Source: Olsenella sp. kh2p3 (lineage in GTDB: Bacteria > Actinomycetota > Coriobacteriia > Coriobacteriales > Atopobiaceae). Taken from it: a stretch of DNA of 64,000 nt. Below the pieces are notes generated by a model that was not told the origin of the DNA, ran no database searches, and saw nothing but the letters and a program-made list of their open reading frames with translations. Location of the stretch: positions 308,800 through 372,799 of the forward strand of contig FPKD01000002.1 in assembly GCA_900119625.1 (NCBI GenBank), read 5' to 3'. Positions within the stretch are counted from its first letter, which is position 1, and each line of letters starts with the position of its first letter. Positions 52,113 to 60,352 of the stretch are shown here, one piece after another. The translations under genes and the position numbers were made by a program.

Positions 52113-53509
52113 GCCCTGTCGCCTCCCCTGGCCTCGCCAGAGGCGCCGCCGATGGTCCCAAGGACGCGCCGCTCGTTGTAGCGTGTGAAGACCAGGCCGC
52201 CAATGAGGCAGAACACGGTTGCCACAACAGCCGTGGCGCGGTAGCCCATGCCATTCTCCCCGAGGATGGAGATAGAGGTGAAGAGGATCATCGCAAGCGT
52301 TTGTCCAAGCGTCATCGAGAAGGTACGCGCGGCGTAGAACATGCCCTCGCGCCTCTCGCCGGTCTCGATAGCATCGCTCTCGGCAATGTCGGCGAGCACC
52401 GCCTGGGGAAGGATGCCCAGGATGGCCATGGGCACGGCAGCGAGCACCGCCACGAGCATGCCCCATACCATGCCCGGGATGCCAAACATGCCGCACACCG
52501 AGGTGACGGCAAACGCCGCGCAGAAGAAGAAAAAGCCAAACGCGACAATGCGCTTCTTACCGTGGCGCTTGGCCAGCATGTTCACGGGAGCATAGAACAG
52601 CAGCGAGATGAGCGTCATCGCGGCGAAGAATACAAACGAAAGCGAGTCTGGCAGGCCCATGAGCTCGGTGATGTAGTAGGTCATGCCGGTCTGGAACATG
52701 GTAATGGCAACCCAATAGAGCACATCTGAGAGTTCGAAGACCTGGAAGTCGTGGTTCTTGAACGTCTTGGCAACGGACTGGAACATGGGCGTGGAGGAGG
52801 GCTCGGCCTGAGCGTAGAGGTTCTCGTCGATGCCGAACGCGGGGACGAGCATGCACGCCACGGCAACGGCGGCAAGCACGGCAACCGTGATTCTAAAGGC
52901 GCCGGCAATCCCCATGGTAGGCTCGAGGTAGGCAGCCACCGTGGTCACGAGGTACGCAAGCGCCGTTCCCAGAAAGTAGGTGACCGAGATGTGCGTGGAG
53001 AGATCAATTCTCAGCTCCTGCGTGCGGCCCAGCTCGGGGATAAGCGCATTGAAGGGCGTGCAGTAGAGCGAAAGCGTTATGTAGAAGAGCATGAGGCAGC
53101 AGAAGAGCAGCACGTTGTTCAGAGTCTGGCTACCAGTCCCCGGTAGCACGAAGACGAGGACCGTCATCACGCCAAAGGGGATGGCGGCACCGCGCATGAA
53201 CGGGATCCGGCGACCAAGAGGGCTTTTCAGCCTGTCAGACTGCGAGGCAATAAAGGGGTCGATAAAGCCGTCGAGGAGCCTGCCGCACCCCGTGATGATG
53301 CCGATGACCGTGAGGCCCGCAAACACGGCTCCCTGGGTGATGAAGACCGCCATGCCACGCGAGAGCATGGTGTCGGAGGGCATGTAGAAGTAGACGAGCC
53401 AGTTGCTGACGATGCCCGAGAGTATCGCCCATCCCAGCTGTCCTATCGCAAAGAGTCTGATGACCCGCTTGTCCGCAAGCCTGGTCCCCGAAGCCTTCTC
53501 CCCCGCCAT
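52109..53509 (-). CDS. GPH-family sugar:cation symporter (MelB-like)
   Basis: A 466-residue polytopic transporter with about 12 TM segments. The conserved cytoplasmic loop GCGRLLDGFIDPFIASQSDR then PLGRRIPFM (D(P/x)xxGxxSDR type) and the late loop LADIAESDAIETGERREGMF are hallmarks of the GPH family. ATG at 53507-53509 with GGGGAG 5 bp upstream. An ATG 27 bp earlier lies in repeat B and is rejected. Pairs with the GH36 gene; likely substrate melibiose, raffinose or another alpha-galactoside. Confidence 0.9.
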   Translation of the reverse strand: MAGEKASGTRLADKRVIRLFAIGQLGWAILSGIVSNWLVYFYMPSDTMLSRGMAVFITQGAVFAGLTVIGIITGCGRLLDGFIDPFIASQSDRLKSPLGRRIPFMRGAAIPFGVMTVLVFVLPGTGSQTLNNVLLFCCLMLFYITLSLYCTPFNALIPELGRTQELRIDLSTHISVTYFLGTALAYLVTTVAAYLEPTMGIAGAFRITVAVLAAVAVACMLVPAFGIDENLYAQAEPSSTPMFQSVAKTFKNHDFQVFELSDVLYWVAITMFQTGMTYYITELMGLPDSLSFVFFAAMTLISLLFYAPVNMLAKRHGKKRIVAFGFFFFCAAFAVTSVCGMFGIPGMVWGMLVAVLAAVPMAILGILPQAVLADIAESDAIETGERREGMFYAARTFSMTLGQTLAMILFTSISILGENGMGYRATAVVATVFCLIGGLVFTRYNERRVLGTIGGASGEARGGDRA

Positions 53510-53527
53510 CCTTGCTCCCCTCTCGCC

Positions 53528-53558
53528 ATGAGACAAAGGGAGTTTCCCTTTGTCTCAT
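53528..53558. repeat. 31-bp palindrome family B, copy 4
   Basis: ATGAGACAAAGGGA-GTT-TCCCTTTGTCTCAT between the TetR and GPH genes. The TGA at its right end on the minus strand (complement of 53555-53557) is the TetR stop codon. It lies 18 bp before the GPH start, so it may attenuate readthrough from tetR. Confidence 0.92.
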
Positions 53559-54229
53559 CTCAATGCACGTACTGCCATGTCAACGATGCACTCAAGCTCC
53601 TGAGCCCCCGCGGAGAAGTCATCCGAGGGGATGACCTCGCCGCGCGCGAGCTTCTGCGCCACGCCCATGAGCGCATGGGCAACGCTCCTGTAGAAGACCG
53701 GAAAGTCCACCTCGCGCGCAACGGAGCCATCCTGGAGTCCCAGCTGGTACGCGTCGGCAAAGATGAGGTAGAACGAGTCCACCTCGCGCCCGTAGGCGAC
53801 AACCGCGTCAAGCGGCGCCCCCTCGGTGACGAGAAGCCCGTCGAGGTCGTCGATGAAGAGCACAAAGCCGGCGTTCTCCACGTAGCCCTCGGCATAGAGG
53901 CGGAGCATCCGCTCGAGTCTGTCCGCACCACTCATGCCGAGAAACGCGTCCGACTCGACAAGCGCCACAATGCGCTCGTTGAAGCGCCGCCACAGGAACG
54001 TGCCCGCAGCAAGCGCGAGGCGAGTCTTGGTCGAGAAACGCCGGTAGAGCGTGGCCACGCCAACGCCCGCCGCCTCTGCGACGTCGGTCATGCGCGCATC
54101 CGCGATGCGCCGCTTAAGGAAGAGGCCGGCCGCGCACTCGACGGCGCGGTCCATGCGCACGTCGCCCGTGAGGCTCCTCTCCTGCCACACCGCAGGTGCA
54201 AGACCCGCCGTTGAGTCACCCTGTGCCAT
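53555..54229 (-). CDS. TetR-family transcriptional regulator
   Basis: A 224-residue regulator with the N-terminal HTH at about residues 25-75: AAGLFLKRRIADARMTDVAE and GVGVATLYRRFSTKTRLALA. The C-terminal ligand-binding helical domain is poorly conserved. ATG with GGAG 8 bp upstream. A 41-bp palindrome in the divergent region towards the GT-B-like gene is its probable operator. It is codirectional with the GPH-GH36 genes downstream. Confidence 0.9.
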   Translation of the reverse strand: MAQGDSTAGLAPAVWQERSLTGDVRMDRAVECAAGLFLKRRIADARMTDVAEAAGVGVATLYRRFSTKTRLALAAGTFLWRRFNERIVALVESDAFLGMSGADRLERMLRLYAEGYVENAGFVLFIDDLDGLLVTEGAPLDAVVAYGREVDSFYLIFADAYQLGLQDGSVAREVDFPVFYRSVAHALMGVAQKLARGEVIPSDDFSAGAQELECIVDMAVRALR

Positions 54230-54250
54230 CCTTGACGCTCCGTTCCCGTG

Positions 54251-54291
54251 GGTGATAGTCTTACTATCAACTTGATAGCGAGGCTATCACC
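54251..54291. promoter_or_regulatory. 41-bp near-perfect palindrome, probable TetR operator
   Basis: Outer arms GGTGATAG/CTATCACC and inner arms CTATCAA/TTGATAG are symmetric about 54271 in the 91-bp divergent region. Two nested copies of the TGATAG/CTATCA motif would allow binding of two TetR dimers. It starts 21 bp from the TetR ATG and ends 29 bp from the other start. Confidence 0.75.
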
Positions 54292-54320
54292 TCTGTCCAC
54301 ACAGGGTCAAGGAGGATTCG

Positions 54321-55868
54321 ATGGAAGCGTCGACAGACCAGGCGAGAAGCGCCTTTGGCAACGAGCAGGACGATGCAACGTACCAGAAGGCGGTCCAATC
54401 GAAGGAGCGCTACCTTCGCCGCTTTGGCGACGACTCCAAGACCGTCTATCACCTCTCGGCAGCTCCCACGCCCGTAATCGGAGACATGCTTGGCGTGAGG
54501 AACCTCGTCATCTCGCCCGACGGCACGCCTCTCGACATCCGCGCAGACGCCGCACAGGCCCCCAAGCCACCTACCACCAATCGCACCGTAGAGGGCGCAA
54601 ACGGCGCGCCGGTCATAGTGGGAAACATCCGCATGGGCTTTGGGCACTATCGCATCTCGATGGCCATGGCATCGGCAGCACATGCCATGGGCTACACGCC
54701 CTACTGGCTAGACCTGGCCTCCTTCAAGGACGCTACGGGGTCCAAGGTCATCCGCTACCAGAACGACCTCTACTCCAAGGGGTCAAGAATCTCTCAGCGC
54801 GTGGGGGCCTTCAACAAGCTCGTGTGGGAGCCGCTCAACTCGGAGGGCTTCCGTAAGCTCTCGTACAACGCGGCGGACCAAAAGAACGCCGAGCTCTGCG
54901 TACCCCTCTTCCACGACATCGACAAGGACATCCCCTACGTGGGGACGCACGTCTGGCCCTCGCAGGCAGCAGTGCACGCAGGCATGACTCATGTGGTAAA
55001 CGCCATCCCCGACAACTGGCCCATGGCGCTCCACCTTGCGGAGGGCTCAATCCACACCGTCCAGACGCCCAGCGCCTACTTGGGGTATCACCAGCTTCGC
55101 GGCATGGACCCTGCACGCCAGCTCAAGCCCATGCCCGAGGGGTCCATCTACTACACCGGCCACTACGTTGACCATGAACTTGTCTCCAACATCCCCAAAG
55201 ACTGCGCGCGACGCAGAAACCGCGTCATGGGAGGCGGACCCGTGCGCTACCTGCTCTCCGTTGGCGGCGCAGGCGCGCAGCAGGAGCTCTTTGCGGCAAT
55301 CGTGGAGCACCTCCTCCCCTATGTGAGGCGCGGAGAGGCCGTGGTCTTTGTCAACGTGGGAGATCACAGGAAGGTGTGGGACGCACTGCTTAGGAGCGTG
55401 GACGGCCTTCGCAGCGAGGCACTCCCCCACTTCGAGGGTATCGACGAGGTCGCGCGGTTCGCCGCGGCGGCGCTCGACGGTGACGTGAGCGGCGTGCATG
55501 CCTTCTGCGACAAGGACATCTTCACGGCGGTCTACTCGTCCAACCTGCTCATGCGCTGCTCGGACGTGCTGGTTACCAAGCCGAGCGAGTTCTCGTTCTA
55601 CCCCGTGCCCAAGCTCATGATTCACCGCGTGGGCGGCCACGAGGCCTGGGGCGCCATCCGCGCCGCGGAGGTTGGCGACGGCACCTACGAAATGGACGAC
55701 ACCGCAGAGGTGCTCTCGATGATCGACTCGTTCCAGCGCGAGCGCGGACTTCTCGGCTTCATGTGCGACCGCATCGAGGACGCCGCCCAGGCCGGCATCT
55801 ACGACGGCGCCTATCGCGTCATCGACCTTGCGGTTAACGGTGCGCCAACGCTTCCCGCAGTGCGCTAG
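54321..55868 (+). CDS. Unidentified GT-B-fold-like protein
   Basis: A 515-residue soluble protein of no family I can name. NIRMGFGHYRISMAMASAAH (about residues 95-115) resembles the GxGH N-terminal motif of MGDG synthase/MurG-type GT-B glycosyltransferases. YLLSVGGAGAQQELFAAIVE (about 305-325) looks like the start of a GT-B C-domain. MRCSDVLVTKPSEFSFYPVP followed by RVGGHEAWG resembles the nucleotide-sugar binding end. The first 90 residues are polar and unassigned. SD AAGGAGG precedes ATG at 54321. Divergent from TetR across a shared operator. A glycosyltransferase role is inference. Confidence 0.6.
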   Translation: MEASTDQARSAFGNEQDDATYQKAVQSKERYLRRFGDDSKTVYHLSAAPTPVIGDMLGVRNLVISPDGTPLDIRADAAQAPKPPTTNRTVEGANGAPVIVGNIRMGFGHYRISMAMASAAHAMGYTPYWLDLASFKDATGSKVIRYQNDLYSKGSRISQRVGAFNKLVWEPLNSEGFRKLSYNAADQKNAELCVPLFHDIDKDIPYVGTHVWPSQAAVHAGMTHVVNAIPDNWPMALHLAEGSIHTVQTPSAYLGYHQLRGMDPARQLKPMPEGSIYYTGHYVDHELVSNIPKDCARRRNRVMGGGPVRYLLSVGGAGAQQELFAAIVEHLLPYVRRGEAVVFVNVGDHRKVWDALLRSVDGLRSEALPHFEGIDEVARFAAAALDGDVSGVHAFCDKDIFTAVYSSNLLMRCSDVLVTKPSEFSFYPVPKLMIHRVGGHEAWGAIRAAEVGDGTYEMDDTAEVLSMIDSFQRERGLLGFMCDRIEDAAQAGIYDGAYRVIDLAVNGAPTLPAVR

Positions 55869-55876
55869 CACCCGCG

Positions 55877-55907
55877 ATGAGACAAAGGGAAACTCCCTTT
55901 GTCTCAT
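55877..55907. repeat. 31-bp palindrome family B, copy 5
   Basis: ATGAGACAAAGGGA-AAC-TCCCTTTGTCTCAT between two convergent genes. Its right-end TGA (minus strand, complement of 55904-55906) is the stop of the UbiB-like gene. The GT-B-like gene ends 8 bp before it with its own TAG. Confidence 0.92.
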
Positions 55908-57667
55908 CGCCTGCGGCGACGGTCGTCCTTGATGATGCTGCGGGCAACCCATATGCCCAGGATGAGGGCAGCAAGGTAGCCAACGAAGCCGATGATGGGA
56001 ATGCCAAAGATAACGGGCTGGATGCGTGCGTAGTAGACCACCGACGAGCCAATGAAGAGGCCTGCCACCATCACGCTCATCGAGAGCCTGTTGGCAATGT
56101 GGGCAAAGTCGTTGATGGGGTCCTCTGTTCCCGCCACGTCCAGGTTAAGCCGCAGCTGGCCGCGGGTGAGCATCTTCATGGCAAGGTCCGCCTGCGAGGC
56201 CGCGCCGAGAAGTCCATGCGCGGCGCGCGTTCCCTCGCGCGCGAAGCCCTTGACCTCGTGCTTGATGAGGTCCTCTGGCGTGGTGTGAGCCTTGATGTGG
56301 GCAGTGATGATCTCGATGATCGAGACACCAGGGAGAAACTCGTCGACCACGCCCTCGAGCGTCACGAGGGAGCGTGCCAGCATGGTGACCGTGCCGGGAA
56401 GCTCGACGCCGTTCTTTCTCGCCATAGAGATGAGAGAGTTCACGAAGGAGCCAACGTCAAGGTCTGAGAGGTCAGCCTCGCCGTAGTCGGCAATAATCAT
56501 GTCGAGATCGTCCAGGAGGTGCGCGTGGTCGACGGCGGAAGTGTCGGATATCGAGAAGCGCAGGAGACCGTCGGCTAGCCCGGCAGAGTCCCTCAGTGCG
56601 ACGGCCTTCACCATGTCCGACATGGCCTTGCGGTCATGCGAGGAGAGACGCCCCATGATTCCCAGGTCGATGTAGACGATCTGCCCGCCGCGGACGATGA
56701 GGTTGCCGGGATGGGGGTCCGCGTGGAAGAAGCCGTCATCGATCATCTGGCGCGTGTAGTTGTCGACGAGCTTGGTGCCTATCTCCTCGAGGTCGTAGCC
56801 GGCAGCGACCAGCTTTGCCGTCTTGTCGATGGGAATGCCCTCGATGTAGTCCATGACCACGACGTGCTTGGTGCAGAGCTTGGGATAGGGCTTGGGGCAG
56901 TCGACAAACTTGCAGTCCGCGTTGTTGCGCCTAAACTCCTCGAGGTTTCTGGCTTCCACAAGGAAGTCTGTCTCGTCGCGGAAGGACTGCCAAAGCTCGT
57001 CCACTACCGACTGCATGTCCAGGAACTGGCTCCCCGACATGAAACGGTCCATGAACCCCACGAGCGAGCGCATGATGGCGATGTCCTGCGCCATGGTCTC
57101 CTGGACGTGTGGTCGCTGCACCTTGATGGCGACCATCTCGCCCGTGACGAGACGTGCCTTGTGCACCTGGGCCACGGAGGCGGAGCCCAAAGGAACATCG
57201 TCGATGGCGTCGAAGATGTCCTCGATGGGAGTGTCGTACTCGTCTCGCAGCGCCTGGAGAACCATGTCGCGGTCCATGGGCTCGACATCCGAGCGGAGCT
57301 TGGTAAGCTCTCGACAGAAACTCTCGGGCAGTATCTCCGAGCGCATGGAGAGAATCTGTCCCGCCTTCACGAAGGTGGGGCCAAGCTCCTCGAGCATGTG
57401 ACGCAGACTCTTTGGCGTGAGGCCATGGAAGATGTCATAGCGACGCACAATCGTGAGGACTTCGCGTACGCGCTTGAGGCGAGAGCTTCTCGATGACTCG
57501 TAGCCATCGGCAGTCTTGCTGCGCCCGCCAAAGAGGCCTATGGTCTGGGCGTCGTCATCCTCGAAGCCGTCCTCGCTCACGCTCTTGTACCAGGCGTCAA
57601 GGAGCTCGTCACTAGTGTGTGGCGAGCTCCCCTTTGTGGCATCGCTTGTGTCGTGAACCTCGGGCAC
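55904..57667 (-). CDS. ABC1/AarF/UbiB-family atypical kinase
   Basis: A 587-residue protein-kinase-like ATPase. Family motifs are KxGQ (GPTFVKAGQILSMRSEILPE, about 85-105), the Ala-rich loop PLGSASVAQVHKARL, VAIKVQRPHV with the catalytic Lys, DGFFHADPHPGNLIVRGGQI and YIDLGIMGRLS. Two C-terminal TM segments (about 525-580) anchor it in the membrane. UbiB proteins support quinone/isoprenoid lipid handling, but no quinone genes are nearby. It begins with GTG after AAGGAG, 5 bp from the phasin-like stop, so the two are cotranscribed. Confidence 0.92.
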   Translation of the reverse strand: MPEVHDTSDATKGSSPHTSDELLDAWYKSVSEDGFEDDDAQTIGLFGGRSKTADGYESSRSSRLKRVREVLTIVRRYDIFHGLTPKSLRHMLEELGPTFVKAGQILSMRSEILPESFCRELTKLRSDVEPMDRDMVLQALRDEYDTPIEDIFDAIDDVPLGSASVAQVHKARLVTGEMVAIKVQRPHVQETMAQDIAIMRSLVGFMDRFMSGSQFLDMQSVVDELWQSFRDETDFLVEARNLEEFRRNNADCKFVDCPKPYPKLCTKHVVVMDYIEGIPIDKTAKLVAAGYDLEEIGTKLVDNYTRQMIDDGFFHADPHPGNLIVRGGQIVYIDLGIMGRLSSHDRKAMSDMVKAVALRDSAGLADGLLRFSISDTSAVDHAHLLDDLDMIIADYGEADLSDLDVGSFVNSLISMARKNGVELPGTVTMLARSLVTLEGVVDEFLPGVSIIEIITAHIKAHTTPEDLIKHEVKGFAREGTRAAHGLLGAASQADLAMKMLTRGQLRLNLDVAGTEDPINDFAHIANRLSMSVMVAGLFIGSSVVYYARIQPVIFGIPIIGFVGYLAALILGIWVARSIIKDDRRRRR

Positions 57668-57672
57668 AGGTT

Positions 57673-58026
57673 CTACTCCTTGGCGTCACCATCGTCTGCT
57701 GGGGCATCCTCAACGGAATCCGGCTCAACGACGTCCGCGTCGATGTCGGATGCCATGGAGGCGACCTTCTTGGCGAACTCGGCGCGCTCCTCGGGGGTCA
57801 TTGCCTCCATCTTGGCGCGCAGGGCTGCGTCGGACGTGTCGCCGACAACCTCCTTTGCCTTGCGGGTGAGTTCCTCGTTGATGGCCTTACCCTGGGCAAC
57901 CGTAAGCTCGCCCTTCTTGACGAAGCCATCAATGACCTCTTGAGACTTCTCTGCCGTGGTTGCAACCGCGCCAACGCTAGCCAGGAAAATCTTGCGGAAG
58001 GGGTCCGTGATGTCGAAGTCTGCCAT
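57673..58026 (-). CDS. Phasin-like / PhaF-type small helical protein
   Basis: A 117-residue protein with a hydrophobic N-terminal helix (residues about 13-25) followed by SQEVIDGFVKKGELTVAQGK, which resembles the helical coiled-coil of polyhydroxyalkanoate granule-associated (phasin/PhaF) proteins. The C-terminal tail is very acidic (DIDADVVEPDSVEDAPADDG). ATG at 58024-58026 with AAGGGAG 6 bp upstream. No PHA synthase is seen; the link is to the downstream UbiB kinase. Confidence 0.7.
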   Translation of the reverse strand: MADFDITDPFRKIFLASVGAVATTAEKSQEVIDGFVKKGELTVAQGKAINEELTRKAKEVVGDTSDAALRAKMEAMTPEERAEFAKKVASMASDIDADVVEPDSVEDAPADDGDAKE

Positions 58027-58142
58027 GATGTCTCCCTTCAGAGGCGGGACTCCTTGTCCCGCGGCCGTGATGCTCTCTGTTCTACCCCACATCTGCTGGC
58101 AGGTTGCGCTGGGAACACAAAATTCGGCGGGCGCCCGGGACC

Positions 58143-58826
58143 TCACCCCAGAAGTATGCGCCCAAGCTCATCGACGGTCTCGGCAACGGCAACGGCCCCC
58201 GTATCCCAGAGCTCTGCCACCTCGCAGGTATGCGCGTAGTGCACTCCTACGCAGGGAATGCCAACCTCCGTTGCCGCGTCAACGTCGTAGAACCTATCGC
58301 CCACCATCACCGCGTCCTTTGGCCCTAGGCCAGTACGATCCATCACCCGGCGTATGGTCTGCGGCTTGGTATCGGTGCCGTCATCGAGCTTTCCCAGGTA
58401 GACATCAAAGTGGGGCGCAAGGCCAGACTCGCGCATGCCGCGCTCGAGAAGGGCAGCGCGCTTTGACGAGGCAACGCCAAGCACCTTCCCTGCGGCATGG
58501 AGGGAATCGGCAAGCTCTGCCATGCCCGGGATGGCCGGGAACGCTTCGGCACCCAGCGTGTTGTAGATGGCACGGTACTCCTCGGTGATCTGGGCAGCCT
58601 CCTCCTTAGAGAAGCCATAGACCATCGAGAAGGCCTCGGGGAAGGGAGGACCCACAATGCGCCTGAGGTCTCCCATATCCTCGTCGGTAAGGCCGTGTTT
58701 GCGAAGGACCGTGCGAGCCGTTGAGATGATGCCCTCAATGGTGTCGGAGAGTGTGCCGTCGAAGTCAAAGACCACGAGCCTGCGGCCGCGCACATCCATT
58801 CCGCGGACGAATTTCTCAGATTTCAT
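58143..58826 (-). CDS. HAD-superfamily hydrolase, phosphoglycolate phosphatase-like
   Basis: A 227-residue HAD phosphatase. Motif I is VVFDFDGTLSDT (nucleophile Asp and general acid Asp), motif II LGVASSKRAAL, and motif III/IV KPQTIRRVMD then AVMVGDRFYDVDAA. The helical cap between motifs I and II (about 30-90) fits the Gph/PgmB subfamily. ATG at 58824-58826 with AGGGGG 9 bp upstream is chosen over ATG at 58835, which abuts the SD. Substrate uncertain. Confidence 0.88.
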   Translation of the reverse strand: MKSEKFVRGMDVRGRRLVVFDFDGTLSDTIEGIISTARTVLRKHGLTDEDMGDLRRIVGPPFPEAFSMVYGFSKEEAAQITEEYRAIYNTLGAEAFPAIPGMAELADSLHAAGKVLGVASSKRAALLERGMRESGLAPHFDVYLGKLDDGTDTKPQTIRRVMDRTGLGPKDAVMVGDRFYDVDAATEVGIPCVGVHYAHTCEVAELWDTGAVAVAETVDELGRILLG

Positions 58827-58963
58827 TGGCGCCATCCCCCTGCTGTCACATACGGGTTTCCAAGCGTCTACGGTACCCGAACTCATGGGATGCGCGCGTT
58901 AGAATCTGCTTGTGGGGGCCGGCAGGACTCCCAACCGTATCAAGACCGCAACGAAGGAGCGAC

Positions 58964-60229
58964 ATGCGCGCAGAGCCGTTCGTATGCTACAGGCCACAGC
59001 CCGAGAAGGCCCAAGACTTCGCGTCACTGCCCTATGACGTCTTCACGAGGGAGGAGGCACGCGAGGCCGTGGCCAAGCGCCCGCACTCGTTCCTTGCCAT
59101 CGACCGCCCCGAGACCGCGTTTGACCCCTCCCACGACATGCACGCCTCAGACGTCTATGAGAAGGCAGCGAACCTCCTTGCCGACCGCGTGGCCGACGGC
59201 ACCCTCGTGCGTGATGGGGACCCTTGCTACTACCTGTACCGCCTGAGTGGCAACGGTCACGAGCAGACGGGAATCGTGGCGGCCTTCTCAATAGACGACT
59301 ACGAGTCTGGTACCATCCGCCGCCACGAGTTCACGCGTCCGGTTGACGAGAAGGACCGCGCAGACCACATAGCCACCACCGGCTGCCAGACCGGTCCCGT
59401 TCTTCTCGCCTACCGCGACGATCCTACGCTCTCGACCATCGTTACCGCCGCCACAACGGCAACCCCCCTCTATGACTTCACGGACGCCGAGGGCCTGCGT
59501 GAGACCGTGTGGCGCGTCAACCGGCCCGCAGCCGTTGACGCCCTGCGTACGATGCTCGCGCTTGTCCCGCGCGCCTACATCGCCGATGGCCACCACCGCG
59601 CGGCTGCGGCCGCGCGCGTGCGCAAGTCGCTCCGCGAGGCACACGGTGACACAATGGGCGCCCCCGGCACCGAGCCCTGTGATTATCTTCTGGCCGTTCT
59701 CTTCCCAGAAAGCCAGCTCATGACCCTCCCCTACGACCGCGTGGTGGCAGACACCGCTGGTTTCGCGCCCGACGAACTTCTTGCGCGTCTCGTCGAGAGG
59801 GGCTTTGCCGTGGGCGAGCCCGTCGAAGGCCCCGTACGCCCCACAGAAGCTCTCCACTACGGGCTCTTCCTCAACGGCGCATGGCGCGAACTTGCTTGGC
59901 AGGGCGACGTCCCCCAGACGGCCGTAGGGAAGCTTGACGTCTCAGTTCTCCAGGACCAGGTCCTAGGTCCCATCCTGGGCATCACCGACCCTGGCCGCGA
60001 CGCGCGCATACGCTTCGTGGGCGGCCAGGCGGACGCCGGTGCCCTCGAGCCGCTTGTGGGCGAGGGCGGCCTTGCCTTTGCGCTGAGGGCAACGCCGGTA
60101 GCGGACATGATGGCCGTGGCTGACGAGGAGGGGATCATGCCTCCCAAGTCCACCTGGTTCGAGCCAAAGCTGAGAAGTGGCCTCTTCATTAGGCCCATTC
60201 TGGGGAGCGTCGCAAAGCACCAGGCATAG
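58964..60229 (+). CDS. DUF1015 family protein
   Basis: A 421-residue cytosolic protein of the DUF1015 family. Marks are the N-terminal LPYDVFTREEAREAV, HSFLAIDRPE, GIVAAFSIDDYESGTIRRHE with TRPVDEKDRADHI, and the central YIADGHHRAAAAARVR. The family is found with serine-biosynthesis genes in other anaerobes, but none are adjacent here. ATG has AAGGAG 4 bp upstream. Followed by a strong terminator. Confidence 0.9.
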   Translation: MRAEPFVCYRPQPEKAQDFASLPYDVFTREEAREAVAKRPHSFLAIDRPETAFDPSHDMHASDVYEKAANLLADRVADGTLVRDGDPCYYLYRLSGNGHEQTGIVAAFSIDDYESGTIRRHEFTRPVDEKDRADHIATTGCQTGPVLLAYRDDPTLSTIVTAATTATPLYDFTDAEGLRETVWRVNRPAAVDALRTMLALVPRAYIADGHHRAAAAARVRKSLREAHGDTMGAPGTEPCDYLLAVLFPESQLMTLPYDRVVADTAGFAPDELLARLVERGFAVGEPVEGPVRPTEALHYGLFLNGAWRELAWQGDVPQTAVGKLDVSVLQDQVLGPILGITDPGRDARIRFVGGQADAGALEPLVGEGGLAFALRATPVADMMAVADEEGIMPPKSTWFEPKLRSGLFIRPILGSVAKHQA

Positions 60230-60241
60230 GAGCGCAATAAT

Positions 60242-60279
60242 GCACCCCAGGGGCCAGCCCGGTCTCTGGGGTGCCTTTT
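60242..60279 (+). terminator. Terminator after the DUF1015 gene
   Basis: GCACCCCAG/CTGGGGTGC stem followed by CTTTT, 12 bp after the stop. Confidence 0.8.
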
Positions 60280-60352
60280 CTGCCTCATGGGTATAAGGTG
60301 AACTCAGGAGGCAACCGGAAACGCCGGTTCGCATGCGATGAGGAGGTGCCCC

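Noticed and set aside
53537..54214. Plus-strand frame opposite TetR starting in repeat B
   Set aside because: The ATG belongs to the 31-bp palindrome. The translation is charged, low-complexity antisense of a clear TetR gene.
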